64,000 bases of DNA from Bacteroidota bacterium (GTDB taxonomy: Bacteria; Bacteroidota; Bacteroidia; Bacteroidales; UBA10428): assembly GCA_016699695.1 (NCBI GenBank), contig CP065006.1:1860001-1924000 (forward strand), given 5' to 3'. Positions 35,166-43,762 of the stretch are shown here, in pieces. Every line of letters begins with the position of its first letter. The stretch's first letter is position 1. Both the position numbers and the translations under genes were made by a program. Under the pieces are notes generated by a model. That model was not told the DNA's origin. It saw only the letters and a list, made by a program, of their open reading frames with translations, and did no database searches.

Positions 35166-36233
35166 TTAGTACTTATTTTTACTTATATCTTTTTTATAGT
35201 TTTTCATCATTTTCCCAAAATCCTTATCTTTTTTTCGTCTTTCAACAACCGATGATTCAAAATGGGCTTTCTCTCTTTCCATTTTTAAGAAATTTTCATA
35301 CGAGCTGCGGTCTATCTCTCCTTTTTCAACAGCTTCAAGAACTGAACAACCCGTTTCGCTCGTATGTGTACAATCTTTGAATTTACAATTCTTAGAAAAT
35401 TTGAATACTAAATCGAATGTGCTTTCCAATCCATGAGCTGTATCAACAATACCGACCTCTCTCATTCCGGGATTATCTATCAGTATTCCACTGTTTTTTA
35501 AAACGATTAATTCCCTGTGACTCGTGACGTGCCTGCCTTTGTGGGTACTTTGGCTAATTGAATCTGTTCTCATTATTGTCCTTCCGGAGAGATTATTTAA
35601 CAAAGTAGATTTTCCAACTCCGGAGGAACCTAGCATGCAATAGGTCTTTCCTTTTTCAATTATCGGGTTTAAAGCTTCATACCCATCTCTTGTTTCGTTG
35701 CTAATTGCAATGACCGGTATATTTTTTATCCGACGATTTATACTTTCGACAATTGCAATTTTCTCCTGGTCATTTATCAGGTCTGTTTTCGTTAGAATAA
35801 TAATTGGACTTACTTTAGAGGAATAACAAATAGTCAGGTACCTTTCGAGGCGGTTAATATTAAAATCCCTGTCAACAGCCTGAACTAAAAGAGCATAATC
35901 AATATTTGTTGCGATTATTTGCACCTCACCAAATTGACCCACAGCCTGTCTGGAAATTATTGAGAATCGTGGAAGTATGGTGTGAATAATCGAAAATTCA
36001 GAATCATAATTTATCAAAGCAACCCAATCACCCACGGCGGGAAAATCTTCGCGACTTTTAGCCGAGAATCGCATATTACCTGTTATTTCGGCTTCAAACT
36101 CTCCCTTTTCTGTTTTAACAATGTATCTTTCTTTATGTTCTGCTATCACTCTTCCAATCTCAAAGTCTTTCAGGTTGTTCTCTAACCTTAACTTTTCAAT
36201 TCTTTCGCTATATCCAAAGTCTTCTAATTTCAT
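35166..36233 (-). CDS. Second RsgA-like ribosomal GTPase
   Basis: The start at 36233 (MKLEDFGYSERIEKL) matches the usual N-terminus of the longer RsgA branch; the frame is open 13 codons further up, into element A. The 355 residues hold the OB-fold, permuted GTPase motifs (LTKTDLIND, GSSGVGKSTLLN, DNPGMREVG) and the zinc knuckle CKFKDCTHTSETGCSV, plus a basic tail rich in Lys. G3 has DNPG in place of DTPG. It differs clearly from the housekeeping RsgA at 2108-3022. It stands alone between elements A and E, and so looks like a cassette passenger. A role in ribosome assembly under special conditions is possible but unproven. Confidence 0.9.
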   Translation of the reverse strand: MKLEDFGYSERIEKLRLENNLKDFEIGRVIAEHKERYIVKTEKGEFEAEITGNMRFSAKSREDFPAVGDWVALINYDSEFSIIHTILPRFSIISRQAVGQFGEVQIIATNIDYALLVQAVDRDFNINRLERYLTICYSSKVSPIIILTKTDLINDQEKIAIVESINRRIKNIPVIAISNETRDGYEALNPIIEKGKTYCMLGSSGVGKSTLLNNLSGRTIMRTDSISQSTHKGRHVTSHRELIVLKNSGILIDNPGMREVGIVDTAHGLESTFDLVFKFSKNCKFKDCTHTSETGCSVLEAVEKGEIDRSSYENFLKMEREKAHFESSVVERRKKDKDFGKMMKNYKKDISKNKY

Positions 36234-36266
36234 TAAGAATCTTATGTGAGCAGCGTTTTTATATAA

Positions 36267-36402
36267 GCACAACGGTTGCGTGTATGAAACCTTGGGGAGT
36301 GCGGGCTTCGTTCTTATCTGCTGACAAAAACGCTGGTACGGGGGCAGACTCTTTGTATAGCCACTTACACCCAGATGTTTTATACACGATGTAGTGTGTT
36401 GT
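36267..36402 (-). repeat. attC-like cassette element A (after the VanZ-like gene)
   Basis: This element lies two bases after the VanZ-like stop codon. On the minus strand it begins ACAACACACTACATCGTGT and ends GAAACC ... CAACCGTTGTGC. The two halves are imperfect complements: CGTGTATAAAACATCTGGG on one side faces the complement of CGTGTATGAAACCTTGGG on the other. The ACAAC/GTTGT ends resemble the R-box pair of integron attC sites. No gene is within it. Confidence 0.6.
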
Positions 36403-36404
36403 AA

Positions 36405-36797
36405 TTATTCATTTTTCTGTCCTTGCTTTTCAAACTTATCAATTATTGTCAAATCAATTACAATACCCAATCCCACTCCAATTATATACATTATTAAATC
36501 CCAAGGGTCATAAGTCCTGCCAAGAAATTCAATTTCATATAGTTGTAATAATTCTACTATTGTTCCAAAAGCAACAGTGAATATGGCACCTATGATTCGG
36601 GCTTTGTTTACTGATATGTTCTTTCTTAGTGATATTTGTACCAATAAGTATAGATTCATTGGTAGCAGAATGTCAATTAAATAACCACGAATAAAATGCT
36701 TGAAAATTCCTTGATAATCTGGGCCGATGACGAAATGTAATAGTCCAACGAATATGGAAATTGAAACAATTAAATAAGTGCTCTTTTTATTCTTCAT
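36405..36797 (-). CDS. VanZ-like/DUF2809-type membrane protein
   Basis: A 130-residue protein with four hydrophobic helices (about 6-26, 35-55, 66-84, 100-118). The central motif TIVELLQLYEIEFLGRTYDP with WDLIMYIIGVGLG after it is analogous to the ELVQ...ADLISDFAG signature of VanZ proteins, including the acidic residue in the helix and Asp before the last helix. Its tail is charged. It is a single gene followed by element A and preceded by element B, in the cassette-like array. Function is unknown; antibiotic resistance should not be inferred from the name. Confidence 0.75.
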   Translation of the reverse strand: MKNKKSTYLIVSISIFVGLLHFVIGPDYQGIFKHFIRGYLIDILLPMNLYLLVQISLRKNISVNKARIIGAIFTVAFGTIVELLQLYEIEFLGRTYDPWDLIMYIIGVGLGIVIDLTIIDKFEKQGQKNE

Positions 36798-36867
36798 TCT
36801 ATCACATTAGTTTACGATTAGTTGCTCTTATTTCAATTTCTTTGAAAGTTACTATTTCTTCTATTAT

Positions 36868-37058
36868 GATACACATTGGTCCCACAAAAGCGAGTCGTGC
36901 GTGGTTGGCGAAGTAATCAACTATCAGTTTACAGCTACTTTTGTTTACGAGCCGCAACCGACCGGGAGGGAGCTCAGCGAACCGAACGAAGTGAGTTCAC
37001 GACCACAGGGAGTAATAAAGCTAAACCTTCATGCTTACTGTTGTATGTTGGCAACTGT
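36868..37058 (-). repeat. attC-like cassette element B (after the lipoprotein gene)
   Basis: On the minus strand it follows the lipoprotein stop by about ten bases and starts TTGCCAACATACAAC. It shares with elements C and D the blocks GGCTCGTAAA and TGTAAACTGATAG (36921-36933 here), the latter followed by TTGAT and CTTCGCC as in D, in the same orientation relative to the upstream gene. A GC-rich 60-base insertion (around 36950-37010) makes it longer than the others. No gene is within it. Confidence 0.65.
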
Positions 37059-37068
37059 GCATTTTCAA

Positions 37069-38307
37069 TCAATTGCCACGCCAAATAATATCGTATTTGT
37101 TACCTAACAGATCACTATACCAAATATCTATTTGAAAGAGTGAAGCAATATCAATAGCAGGATTAAAATCAATGACCGAGAAACCGGTTGAAGATGTCAA
37201 ATTAGAGCTATTAAAAAATTGATGCATACTATTATCGCAAAATTGAACCATTACATCGGTTAAAATACTGGCAGGATTTACTACGGTTCCATTTGGCAGT
37301 TTATATTCAAAAGTAAGTGAAGTAAGTTTCCCTTCACTATTCGTATGGAGCGTAGGATTAATGATAACTAAATTAAATTGTACGTCAATATTTGAATAAT
37401 CTAGTGTATGCCTGTTTGTGCCATCAAGTGTTAAGGTATAAGTACCCATTTTAAACGGAAGAAAAGCTGTACCCCATGGGGCATCCAAAGGAGCATTTGC
37501 TTGTCTGTTGAATGAAGATATAAATCCACCGGTATCGGAATTTAAATTGTAGCCCCATGTCGAAATATCGGTATATGGATCATCATCTGGTCCGGACAAT
37601 GCTATGTTACCATTGGAAAATGTCAGGCCTGAACCGCCTTCAATTGCAACCGAATAGTTAATATAGGCATGCGAACTGTCAGAAGGTATGGGGTTAGATT
37701 CGTTAAGTCCCCATTTTCCGCTGTATCTGGCAAATATACTATATACAACCAGTTGTTTATTTGATAAAACATCAGGGATACTATCGTTGTCTGTATCTAT
37801 ATTTTTTGCAATAGAGGCATAATAGCCACCTATAGCTTTTAAGCTGCTAATTTCTGCTGAAGATATTACAATTTCATTTCCAAACGGATCGTGCGAAGGA
37901 ATAACACTATTGTCCACCAAAGTAAGTGTGGATAAATTGATAGAGGTATTTTCTCCATCAGTAAGACTTCCAAGGGGAAGCATATTCAATCCTTGAGAAG
38001 TTAAGTTACCAATGTATTTATAATTTTTATCCAGGAATATTAAAGCAATCCCTGTACCGAGTTCTCCGGTGACCGAAAACGCACCATCCACAATATCATA
38101 TAGCTGATAATAATTATTGCTAAAAACCAGCACCTTTGTTGCATCGGATAGAGATAATGGGTTCTCCGAAATTACTTTGGTACTCTTGGTTTGAGCTTCC
38201 GGAATATTTCCTTTGATTATTATACCAGAATTATTGTCAAAATCATCGCCTTTACTGCAACTTCCAATAACAATTAGAATTGCAAAAAATAAAATCGGAT
38301 TTTTCAT
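37069..38307 (-). CDS. Large lipoprotein with LruC-like region and calcium-type loop
   Basis: The signal peptide FFAILIVIGSCSKGDD has its lipobox cysteine at about residue 17. The 412-residue protein contains NIDTDNDSIPDVLSN near residue 170, an EF-hand-like/thrombospondin-type-3-like DxDxDxxxD loop that probably binds calcium. It also has Gly/Ser/Thr/Asn-rich beta structure throughout, resembling LruC-domain lipoproteins of Bacteroidota. It should sit on the outer membrane surface or in the periplasm. Its partner or substrate is unknown. It is a single gene followed by element B and preceded by element C. Confidence 0.75.
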   Translation of the reverse strand: MKNPILFFAILIVIGSCSKGDDFDNNSGIIIKGNIPEAQTKSTKVISENPLSLSDATKVLVFSNNYYQLYDIVDGAFSVTGELGTGIALIFLDKNYKYIGNLTSQGLNMLPLGSLTDGENTSINLSTLTLVDNSVIPSHDPFGNEIVISSAEISSLKAIGGYYASIAKNIDTDNDSIPDVLSNKQLVVYSIFARYSGKWGLNESNPIPSDSSHAYINYSVAIEGGSGLTFSNGNIALSGPDDDPYTDISTWGYNLNSDTGGFISSFNRQANAPLDAPWGTAFLPFKMGTYTLTLDGTNRHTLDYSNIDVQFNLVIINPTLHTNSEGKLTSLTFEYKLPNGTVVNPASILTDVMVQFCDNSMHQFFNSSNLTSSTGFSVIDFNPAIDIASLFQIDIWYSDLLGNKYDIIWRGN

Positions 38308-38391
38308 ATCTAGTTTTTCTTTATAATACTCTAATTTTTGAGAATAGTTGTAAAGGATTGCAGTAATTTCAGAATTATTTACAGCATGCTC

Positions 38392-38541
38392 GGTGACATT
38401 GGCTACAACGCCCCCATGGTATGGTTACGTGCGGGATTTCGAGGCGATTTTCTATCAGTTTACACCGAACTTTTTTACGAGCCACTAGCACTCGAAAACC
38501 GCTGAAACCCGCATGCTCTCTATTGTGTGTTGGGCACTGGC
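38392..38541 (-). repeat. attC-like cassette element C (after the small secreted protein gene)
   Basis: On the minus strand it begins GTGCCCAACACAC, which includes GCCCAAC, an exact match to the attC R'' form RYYYAAC. It ends GGCGTTGTAGCC. GCGGGTTTC on one arm pairs with GAAATCCCGC on the other. The shared blocks GGCTCGTAAA and TGTAAACTGATAG (38452-38464) link it to elements B and D. It starts about ten bases after the upstream stop codon. Confidence 0.65.
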
Positions 38542-38551
38542 GTAGTTAATA

Positions 38552-39082
38552 CTATTTAAGTTTTTCTAGCAATTCATAAGCGAAATCTACACAATAAATT
38601 TGATTTTCTTTAATTTCTATATTTTCCTCATTTTGATTATCTAAACTTTCTGAATCCCCAGTTTGTATTTGATTTTCTAACTCTGAATCAGAACCACTTA
38701 TTTTATATGGTTGATTATTTAGATAATAAATATATTCTTCCCGTTCATGATATTCATATTCTCTACCTTCAAATTCGCTCCAATGTCCTTTTAAAGCTTT
38801 GTTGAAATAGTCTGAATAAATTAAAGTATCATTTCTGAAATAAAATTCGTATTTAAAAGCTCTAAATTCACCTGAGCCAATTCCTTCAATTTTAAGAATT
38901 TCCCCATTAAACGTAAAAATTTTATAGTTATGATATTCGTCGTCTAGTTGTTCTGAATATTCTGAAACTGAATCCCATTTTGTTTTAGAAATGTAATCAT
39001 CTATTCCAACAATAAATTCATCATCTTGGCTATAAATATTAAACCCAAAAAAAATAAAAAAGCAAATAAATATTGATTTCAT
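38552..39082 (-). CDS. Small exported protein of unknown function
   Basis: The start at 39082 gives MKSIFICFFIFFGFNIYSQ, a clear signal peptide; the frame is open 56 codons further, but that extension is not protein-like and lies before the likely promoter. The mature protein of about 157 residues is acidic, with an aromatic-rich region YEYHEREEYIYYLNNQPYKI and a low-complexity acidic segment (ESLDNQNEENIEIKENQ). I do not recognise a family; the central part might be a small beta-barrel. It is followed by element C and has no other partner. Confidence 0.65.
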   Translation of the reverse strand: MKSIFICFFIFFGFNIYSQDDEFIVGIDDYISKTKWDSVSEYSEQLDDEYHNYKIFTFNGEILKIEGIGSGEFRAFKYEFYFRNDTLIYSDYFNKALKGHWSEFEGREYEYHEREEYIYYLNNQPYKISGSDSELENQIQTGDSESLDNQNEENIEIKENQIYCVDFAYELLEKLK

Positions 39083-39464
39083 AATATTTTGTAAAAGTGA
39101 TTTTTTAGCTTGTGTCCAACTCAAAAATATTAGCAACTTATTAAAAAAACCTAACAAAAGAAAATGTAATCTATACGAATAAGGCTGTGTGCTTAATAGC
39201 GCAGCGGTTGGGGTAACACACAAAATCATTGACACAAAGCAGAAAACCATTCTTTTGTATCATCTTATCGGGAAGGAGGGTTGCCCACTTATGTTGAAAT
39301 GATTTTTGCCTTTGCATGCCTACAATTTGTGCCTTTAAGCTAACTTTATGCTACAAGTTGGTAAATGGCTGATTTCGAAAAGCATGAAACATCCCTGATT
39401 CAGATTCAAAGAAGGACTCGGATGATCTGTATGCTCAGAGAAAATAATAAAAATCTGTTTTTGC
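39083..39464. other. 382-base divergent intergenic region
   Basis: No gene is visible. On the minus strand TATTTTTG (39122-39129) is an exact TAnnTTTG box 40 bases before the ATG at 39082 and could drive the small exported protein, with TTTG 25 bases further up, a longer spacing than ideal. Near 39195-39225 the sequence GCGCAGCGGTTGGGGTAAC resembles the edge of another cassette element but has no visible partner arm. The right half holds the leader of the Cache-PAS protein, whose promoter I cannot place. Confidence 0.4.
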
Positions 39465-42329
39465 GTGAAAAGGTTTTATCTGAAAATATTACTTCCTACC
39501 ATTCTCACAATTTTATTGTTTATTCTTACTATTTTCTTAATCATTATCCCCCGGTTCCAGCAGAATATCATGAACGGAAAACGGGAAATGATACAGGAGC
39601 TTACCAACTCGGCCTTGAGCATATTGTTGGAGTATGAAACCGACGAGAGAAATGGACTGCTTACCCGCGAAGAGGCCCAAAAGTACGCCATATCGCGAAT
39701 TCAGTATTTACGCTATGGCGATGAAAGCAAAGATTATTTTTGGATAACCGATACTTTTCCGAATATGATTATGCATCCGTTCAGGGCCGACCTGAATGGG
39801 AAAGATTTATCGGATTTCACCGATCCGCATGGAAAAAGGCTTTTTGTAGAATGCGTTGAAACGGTAAAAAAATCGGAGCATGGCTATGTCAATTACATGT
39901 GGCAATGGAAAGACGACTCCCTTCACATTGTTCCGAAATTGTCGTATGTAAAAATCTTTAAACCCTGGAATTGGGTTATAGGAACAGGTATTTACATCGA
40001 AGATGTGAAGAAAGAAATTTCGGCTCTATCCAGAAGAATGCTTTGGATTTCGATTGGCATATCCATTTTAACCGCTCTTCTGCTATTTTATATTATCAAA
40101 CAAAGTTTGCACATAGAACGCAAAAGAATTGAAGCGGAAAAGGATTTAAACGAATCGAAAGAAAAATACAAAACTCTTGTGGAGGCAGCCACCGAAGGTT
40201 TGTTGATGCTTATCGATGGTAAAATTACTTTTGTTAACAGGGTGCTCAATAAGTTAATTGGTTACGAGTCTGCCGAACTCATTCACCGTTCGCTCGATGA
40301 AATAGTCAGCGAGAACAACAACAAAGATATTATCGATATTTTTTTAAAGAATGCTGTTATTAAAGAAGGTCAGTTCGAGCTTAACCTGAAAAAGAAAAAT
40401 GGTGGATTTGTAGAGGTTCTTGTTACCGCATCAACCGCTAAGTTTTTTGGTAACATGGTGAATATTTTTATTGTGAAAGACCTGAGTATCGACCGGAGTC
40501 AATCCTTTTCCAATCTCGACTATCAAAAACTGATTGGTACTCTGAACCTGGGCTTTTTTAAAGTAAGAATCGATACAAAGGGCAAAATTTTACTGGCCAA
40601 CGAAACAGCTATTCGAATTCTTGGATTTGAAAGCTTTGACGAGCTTTCTGAAGTGAATATTTTAAAGCTGTTTACAGATTCTGAGGAAAGAAAGAACCTC
40701 AGAAAAACACTTTTATCGCAAGGCTATATAAAAAACAGGATTTTAACAATTAATCCCAAAAGCAATAAGAATTCGATAGTTGCCATGTCCCTGGTTGTAA
40801 TTGAAAGTGAAGACCCTGAACATTTAGTTTGCGATGGGATAATCGAAGACATCACGGTACAGGAAAAAGAGAAAACGCATTACAATAACCTGATTGCCGA
40901 TTTAAAATCAAATAGTTTTCTGTTGGAACAAGCTATTCAGAAATATATTATCCCCTTTAATACAGTCGATGCAGATGCAACAATTGATGAAGCAGTAAAA
41001 ATATTATCGAAACAAAAGACCGATTGTTTATTGGTTACCAAAAATGAAAAGGACTACATAGGTATCATTTCAAACAGCGACATTCAAAAGCGGGTACTAT
41101 CCTTAAAACTGAACCTGGACAACCCGGTCTATTTAATCATGAGTTCTCCTATTGTCTATGTAGGTTGCCATACTTCTGTTATCGATGCCATTCGCATCAG
41201 CGAGGAGAAAAACATTAACCACCTGGCTGTGCTTGATGAAACGAATACAATATCAGGCATATTTAGTACAAAAGAAATTTATAAGCATTTCTCCAGTTCA
41301 CTCTCCCTCTACATCGATAAGGCCGGCAAGGCCGAAACTAACGATGAACTAAAGCAATGCTATAAGGCGCATCAACTGTTTATTAAACCTCTGATCAGAA
41401 GCGACATATTTATTAAACATATCACCAACCTTACTTCTGCTTTTTCCGATTCGGTTATAAAAAGAATTATTGATTTATCGATAAGTAAATTGGGCGAACC
41501 ACCTGCAGATTTTTCTTTTATATGCCTGGGAAGCGAGGGGAGAAGAGAAGAAAGTTTGTATACCGACCAGGACAATGCCATTATTTACGAAGATGTGCAG
41601 GCTGACAAAGAAGCATTGGTGAGCGAATATTTCAACCAGCTGGGGGAAATGGTGTGCAACTCCTTAAACCACGTAGGCTATTCTTTTTGCAAGGGCAATG
41701 TAATGGCAAAAAATCCGCAGTGGAACAAACCAATCAGCACCTGGGAAAAATATTTCACAAACTGGATTATCACTCCCGAACCACAAAATCTCCTGGATGC
41801 CATAATTTTCTTCGACTTCAGAAATGTATATGGCAGCGAAGAGTTTGCAGAACGATTAAGGAAAATGATTTATGCCTTGATTTCGAAGCAATCGGTTTTC
41901 TTGTACCATCTGGCTTATCACAGTTTTAACACCAAAACTCAAAGCATTTCTGCCGGAAACATTCTGTCGGATGGTAATGCCGAAATGCTTGATTTAAAAG
42001 CGAGTATTAATCACTTAATCATGTTTGCCCGTACCTATGCGCTTCAAAACAATATTTGGGCAACCAACACTATCGAAAGGTTAGAGGCATTAAAAACGAA
42101 ACATATTCTTGAAAAAAAGACTGTCGATGAAATTATTTTCGTGTACAACTATTTAATGAAACTTCGTTTCAAAAACCAGATTAATTTATTGGACAAAAAC
42201 CTACCCTTAACCAATTTATTGAACACAAAAAGCCTAATTGATATCGAAGTTTCTATTCTAAAAAAAGTGCTGTCGCAACTACCAGCCTATCAGAACAAAC
42301 TCAGTATTGATTTTCGAATAAGCACTTAA
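39465..42329 (+). CDS. Cache-PAS-PAS-CBS-CBS-DUF294 nucleotidyltransferase-like signalling protein
   Basis: A 954-residue membrane receptor with a GTG start. Transmembrane helices lie at about 6-28 and 190-210 and enclose a single Cache domain (FWITDTFPNMIMHPF, GYVNYMWQWKD, KPWNWVIGTGIY). Two PAS domains follow (about 232-345 and 355-475). A CBS pair comes next (about 490-620, DADATIDEAVKILSKQKTDC). A DUF294 nucleotidyltransferase-like domain has FICLGSEGRREESLYTDQDN (about 688-707; GS and DxD kept), and the C-terminal DUF294_C follows. CBS-DUF294 proteins usually have a cyclic-nucleotide domain in place of Cache/PAS. The acetate symporter genes lie 1.1 kb downstream, so it may sense a carboxylate and control uptake. 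That link is inferred from family context. Confidence 0.88.
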   Translation: MKRFYLKILLPTILTILLFILTIFLIIIPRFQQNIMNGKREMIQELTNSALSILLEYETDERNGLLTREEAQKYAISRIQYLRYGDESKDYFWITDTFPNMIMHPFRADLNGKDLSDFTDPHGKRLFVECVETVKKSEHGYVNYMWQWKDDSLHIVPKLSYVKIFKPWNWVIGTGIYIEDVKKEISALSRRMLWISIGISILTALLLFYIIKQSLHIERKRIEAEKDLNESKEKYKTLVEAATEGLLMLIDGKITFVNRVLNKLIGYESAELIHRSLDEIVSENNNKDIIDIFLKNAVIKEGQFELNLKKKNGGFVEVLVTASTAKFFGNMVNIFIVKDLSIDRSQSFSNLDYQKLIGTLNLGFFKVRIDTKGKILLANETAIRILGFESFDELSEVNILKLFTDSEERKNLRKTLLSQGYIKNRILTINPKSNKNSIVAMSLVVIESEDPEHLVCDGIIEDITVQEKEKTHYNNLIADLKSNSFLLEQAIQKYIIPFNTVDADATIDEAVKILSKQKTDCLLVTKNEKDYIGIISNSDIQKRVLSLKLNLDNPVYLIMSSPIVYVGCHTSVIDAIRISEEKNINHLAVLDETNTISGIFSTKEIYKHFSSSLSLYIDKAGKAETNDELKQCYKAHQLFIKPLIRSDIFIKHITNLTSAFSDSVIKRIIDLSISKLGEPPADFSFICLGSEGRREESLYTDQDNAIIYEDVQADKEALVSEYFNQLGEMVCNSLNHVGYSFCKGNVMAKNPQWNKPISTWEKYFTNWIITPEPQNLLDAIIFFDFRNVYGSEEFAERLRKMIYALISKQSVFLYHLAYHSFNTKTQSISAGNILSDGNAEMLDLKASINHLIMFARTYALQNNIWATNTIERLEALKTKHILEKKTVDEIIFVYNYLMKLRFKNQINLLDKNLPLTNLLNTKSLIDIEVSILKKVLSQLPAYQNKLSIDFRIST

Positions 42330-42385
42330 ATGGTTTAAAACGGTGTAAATTACTAAATTGTGTATTGATAAGATTGTTAAAATAA

Positions 42386-42416
42386 CCCACCCCTGACCCC
42401 TCCAAAGGAGGGGAAT
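42386..42416. repeat. Palindromic intergenic repeat (CCCCTCC/GGAGGGG type)
   Basis: CCCCTCCAAAGGAGGGG (42397-42413) is a palindrome flanked by CCCACCCCTGA and AATT. Its reverse complement matches the sequence found inside hsdS at 60486-60525 (ATTCCCCTCCTTTGGAGGGG, then GGGGTGGG), with a ten-base longer spacer there. It is a dispersed element of probably non-autonomous or REP type. Confidence 0.65.
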
Positions 42417-42470
42417 TGTTCATTCGGTAATACTTTCACCAAAATTCAACTCTGAATTCGCTTATTTTAT

Positions 42471-43226
42471 TCAAATTGAAAAATAGGCATTCCGCTTAAA
42501 ACTTTTATGCTCGTTGTTCTGCACATATCCCAACTGATTGGTGAGTAGAATGGTATTTCCAACAAGCAGCGGCTTTTGATTAAAATGGCTGTGGCCGTAA
42601 ATCCAGAAATTGACATTACTGGACTCAATAAAATCGGTTAAATCGACACAAAATGCTTCGTTGATCGAACTGTTTTTATGCTCCGAAGAGTTGCACAAAT
42701 TCGAGGGTAAATGATGGCTGACTACTACCGTTTTTTTATGCATTTCTTTGGAAGATTGCCGTATAAACTCAAAACATTCGTGATGAAGCTGGTTGTATTC
42801 TTTCGTTTTGATTTTTTTATTTTTATGCGAAATGCTGGAAAAATCTGCAACACCCAGTTCTATGTTTCTTTCATTTTCAGGGCTGATTTTTGTCCATAAT
42901 GTGCTAAAAACGAATCGGATATTATCGTAAACCACAGCCACATTGTTTACAATATGGATATTCTCTCTAATTCGAATAGTATAGGAATTGCTGAATTCGG
43001 TAATATCCTTGTAATAAAATTCGTGATTGCCCGGTACCCAAAATACTTGTTTATAATTTTCGGCTATAAAACTAAAAAATGAGTCGTTAAAAAATTCATC
43101 GTGCAGTGGAATAATATCTCCGGCCAGCAGTAAAATATCACCACTGACTTTTAGGGGGTTTTTAGAAAGATAACTGCTGTTTGCACCAAATTCAAGGTGC
43201 AAATCCGAACAATACTGTATTTTCAT
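42471..43226 (-). CDS. Calcineurin-like metallophosphoesterase
   Basis: A 251-residue protein with all motifs of the metallophosphoesterase fold: CSDLHLEFG (residues 6-14), LAGDIIPLH (about 34), VPGNHEFYY (about 64), VVSHHLP (about 168), and IYGHSHFNQ (about 215). These bind two metal ions, usually Mn or Fe. The substrate may be a nucleotide or protein phosphate; nothing in the sequence decides. It is on the minus strand between the signalling protein gene and the acetate symporter genes and does not seem to belong to either. No signal peptide, so it is cytoplasmic. Confidence 0.9.
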   Translation of the reverse strand: MKIQYCSDLHLEFGANSSYLSKNPLKVSGDILLLAGDIIPLHDEFFNDSFFSFIAENYKQVFWVPGNHEFYYKDITEFSNSYTIRIRENIHIVNNVAVVYDNIRFVFSTLWTKISPENERNIELGVADFSSISHKNKKIKTKEYNQLHHECFEFIRQSSKEMHKKTVVVSHHLPSNLCNSSEHKNSSINEAFCVDLTDFIESSNVNFWIYGHSHFNQKPLLVGNTILLTNQLGYVQNNEHKSFKRNAYFSI

Positions 43227-43400
43227 GAATTATTTCTTGTAGATGACACACCCATGTTTAGCAAACACAAAGTGAATAAAATCAATAACATGGGTGTTCC
43301 ATCAGACCATTAAAACTAATTTTATTCTGATGAAATCTCATAAATTGCATAAATTGGTTTTAAATAATTGAAAATGACAATTAAAACTATATAATAAAGA

Positions 43401-43430
43401 TTTGCTCATACGCTTTAAATGATAACTTTA
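43401..43430 (+). promoter_or_regulatory. Bacteroidota-type promoter for the acetate uptake operon
   Basis: TTTG at 43401-43404 and TAACTTTA at 43423-43430 are 18 bases apart, matching the -33/-7 consensus except for A in place of the final G. Transcription would begin near 43437, leaving a 36-base leader before the DUF485 ATG at 43473. Confidence 0.5.
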
Positions 43431-43472
43431 GCAGCAAAATTTATTTTAATTTAAAATTAAAAACAAAAATAT

Positions 43473-43745
43473 ATGTTACATGAACCCGTAGTAGAAATTG
43501 GAACCGACAAGGCTGCAGCAAGAAAAGCAAAGCTAGGCGTGAAAATGTTTATTGCTTATACAATTATTTATGCTGGTTTTGTGCTGATAGGCTTAACTAA
43601 ACCCGAATTAATGGGCCTGAAAGTATTAAGCGGACAAAACCTGGCCATTGTATATGGCTTTGGATTGATATTGCTTGCAATAGTTATGGGCTTTATCTAT
43701 AATTATTTCTGCACAAGGTTGGAAAATAAATTAAACAAAAACTAA
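43473..43745 (+). CDS. DUF485 membrane protein, accessory to the acetate symporter
   Basis: A 90-residue protein with two helices (about 24-45 and 58-80), of the DUF485 family: VKMFIAYTIIYAGFVLIGLT, then PELMGLKVLSGQNLAIVYGF. In other bacteria DUF485 (YjcH) is encoded directly before actP and is thought to form part of, or support, the permease. Here it is 17 bases before the ActP-like gene, which preserves this arrangement. It has no signal peptide beyond the first helix. The operon continues with the symporter and a porin and ends at the terminator at 47027. Confidence 0.9.
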   Translation: MLHEPVVEIGTDKAAARKAKLGVKMFIAYTIIYAGFVLIGLTKPELMGLKVLSGQNLAIVYGFGLILLAIVMGFIYNYFCTRLENKLNKN

Positions 43746-43762
43746 TACTAAAGTAAGAAGAT

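Noticed and set aside
36405..36797. Glycopeptide-resistance gene
   Set aside because: VanZ-like proteins are general small membrane proteins, and no vanA/B/H/X ligase cluster is present.
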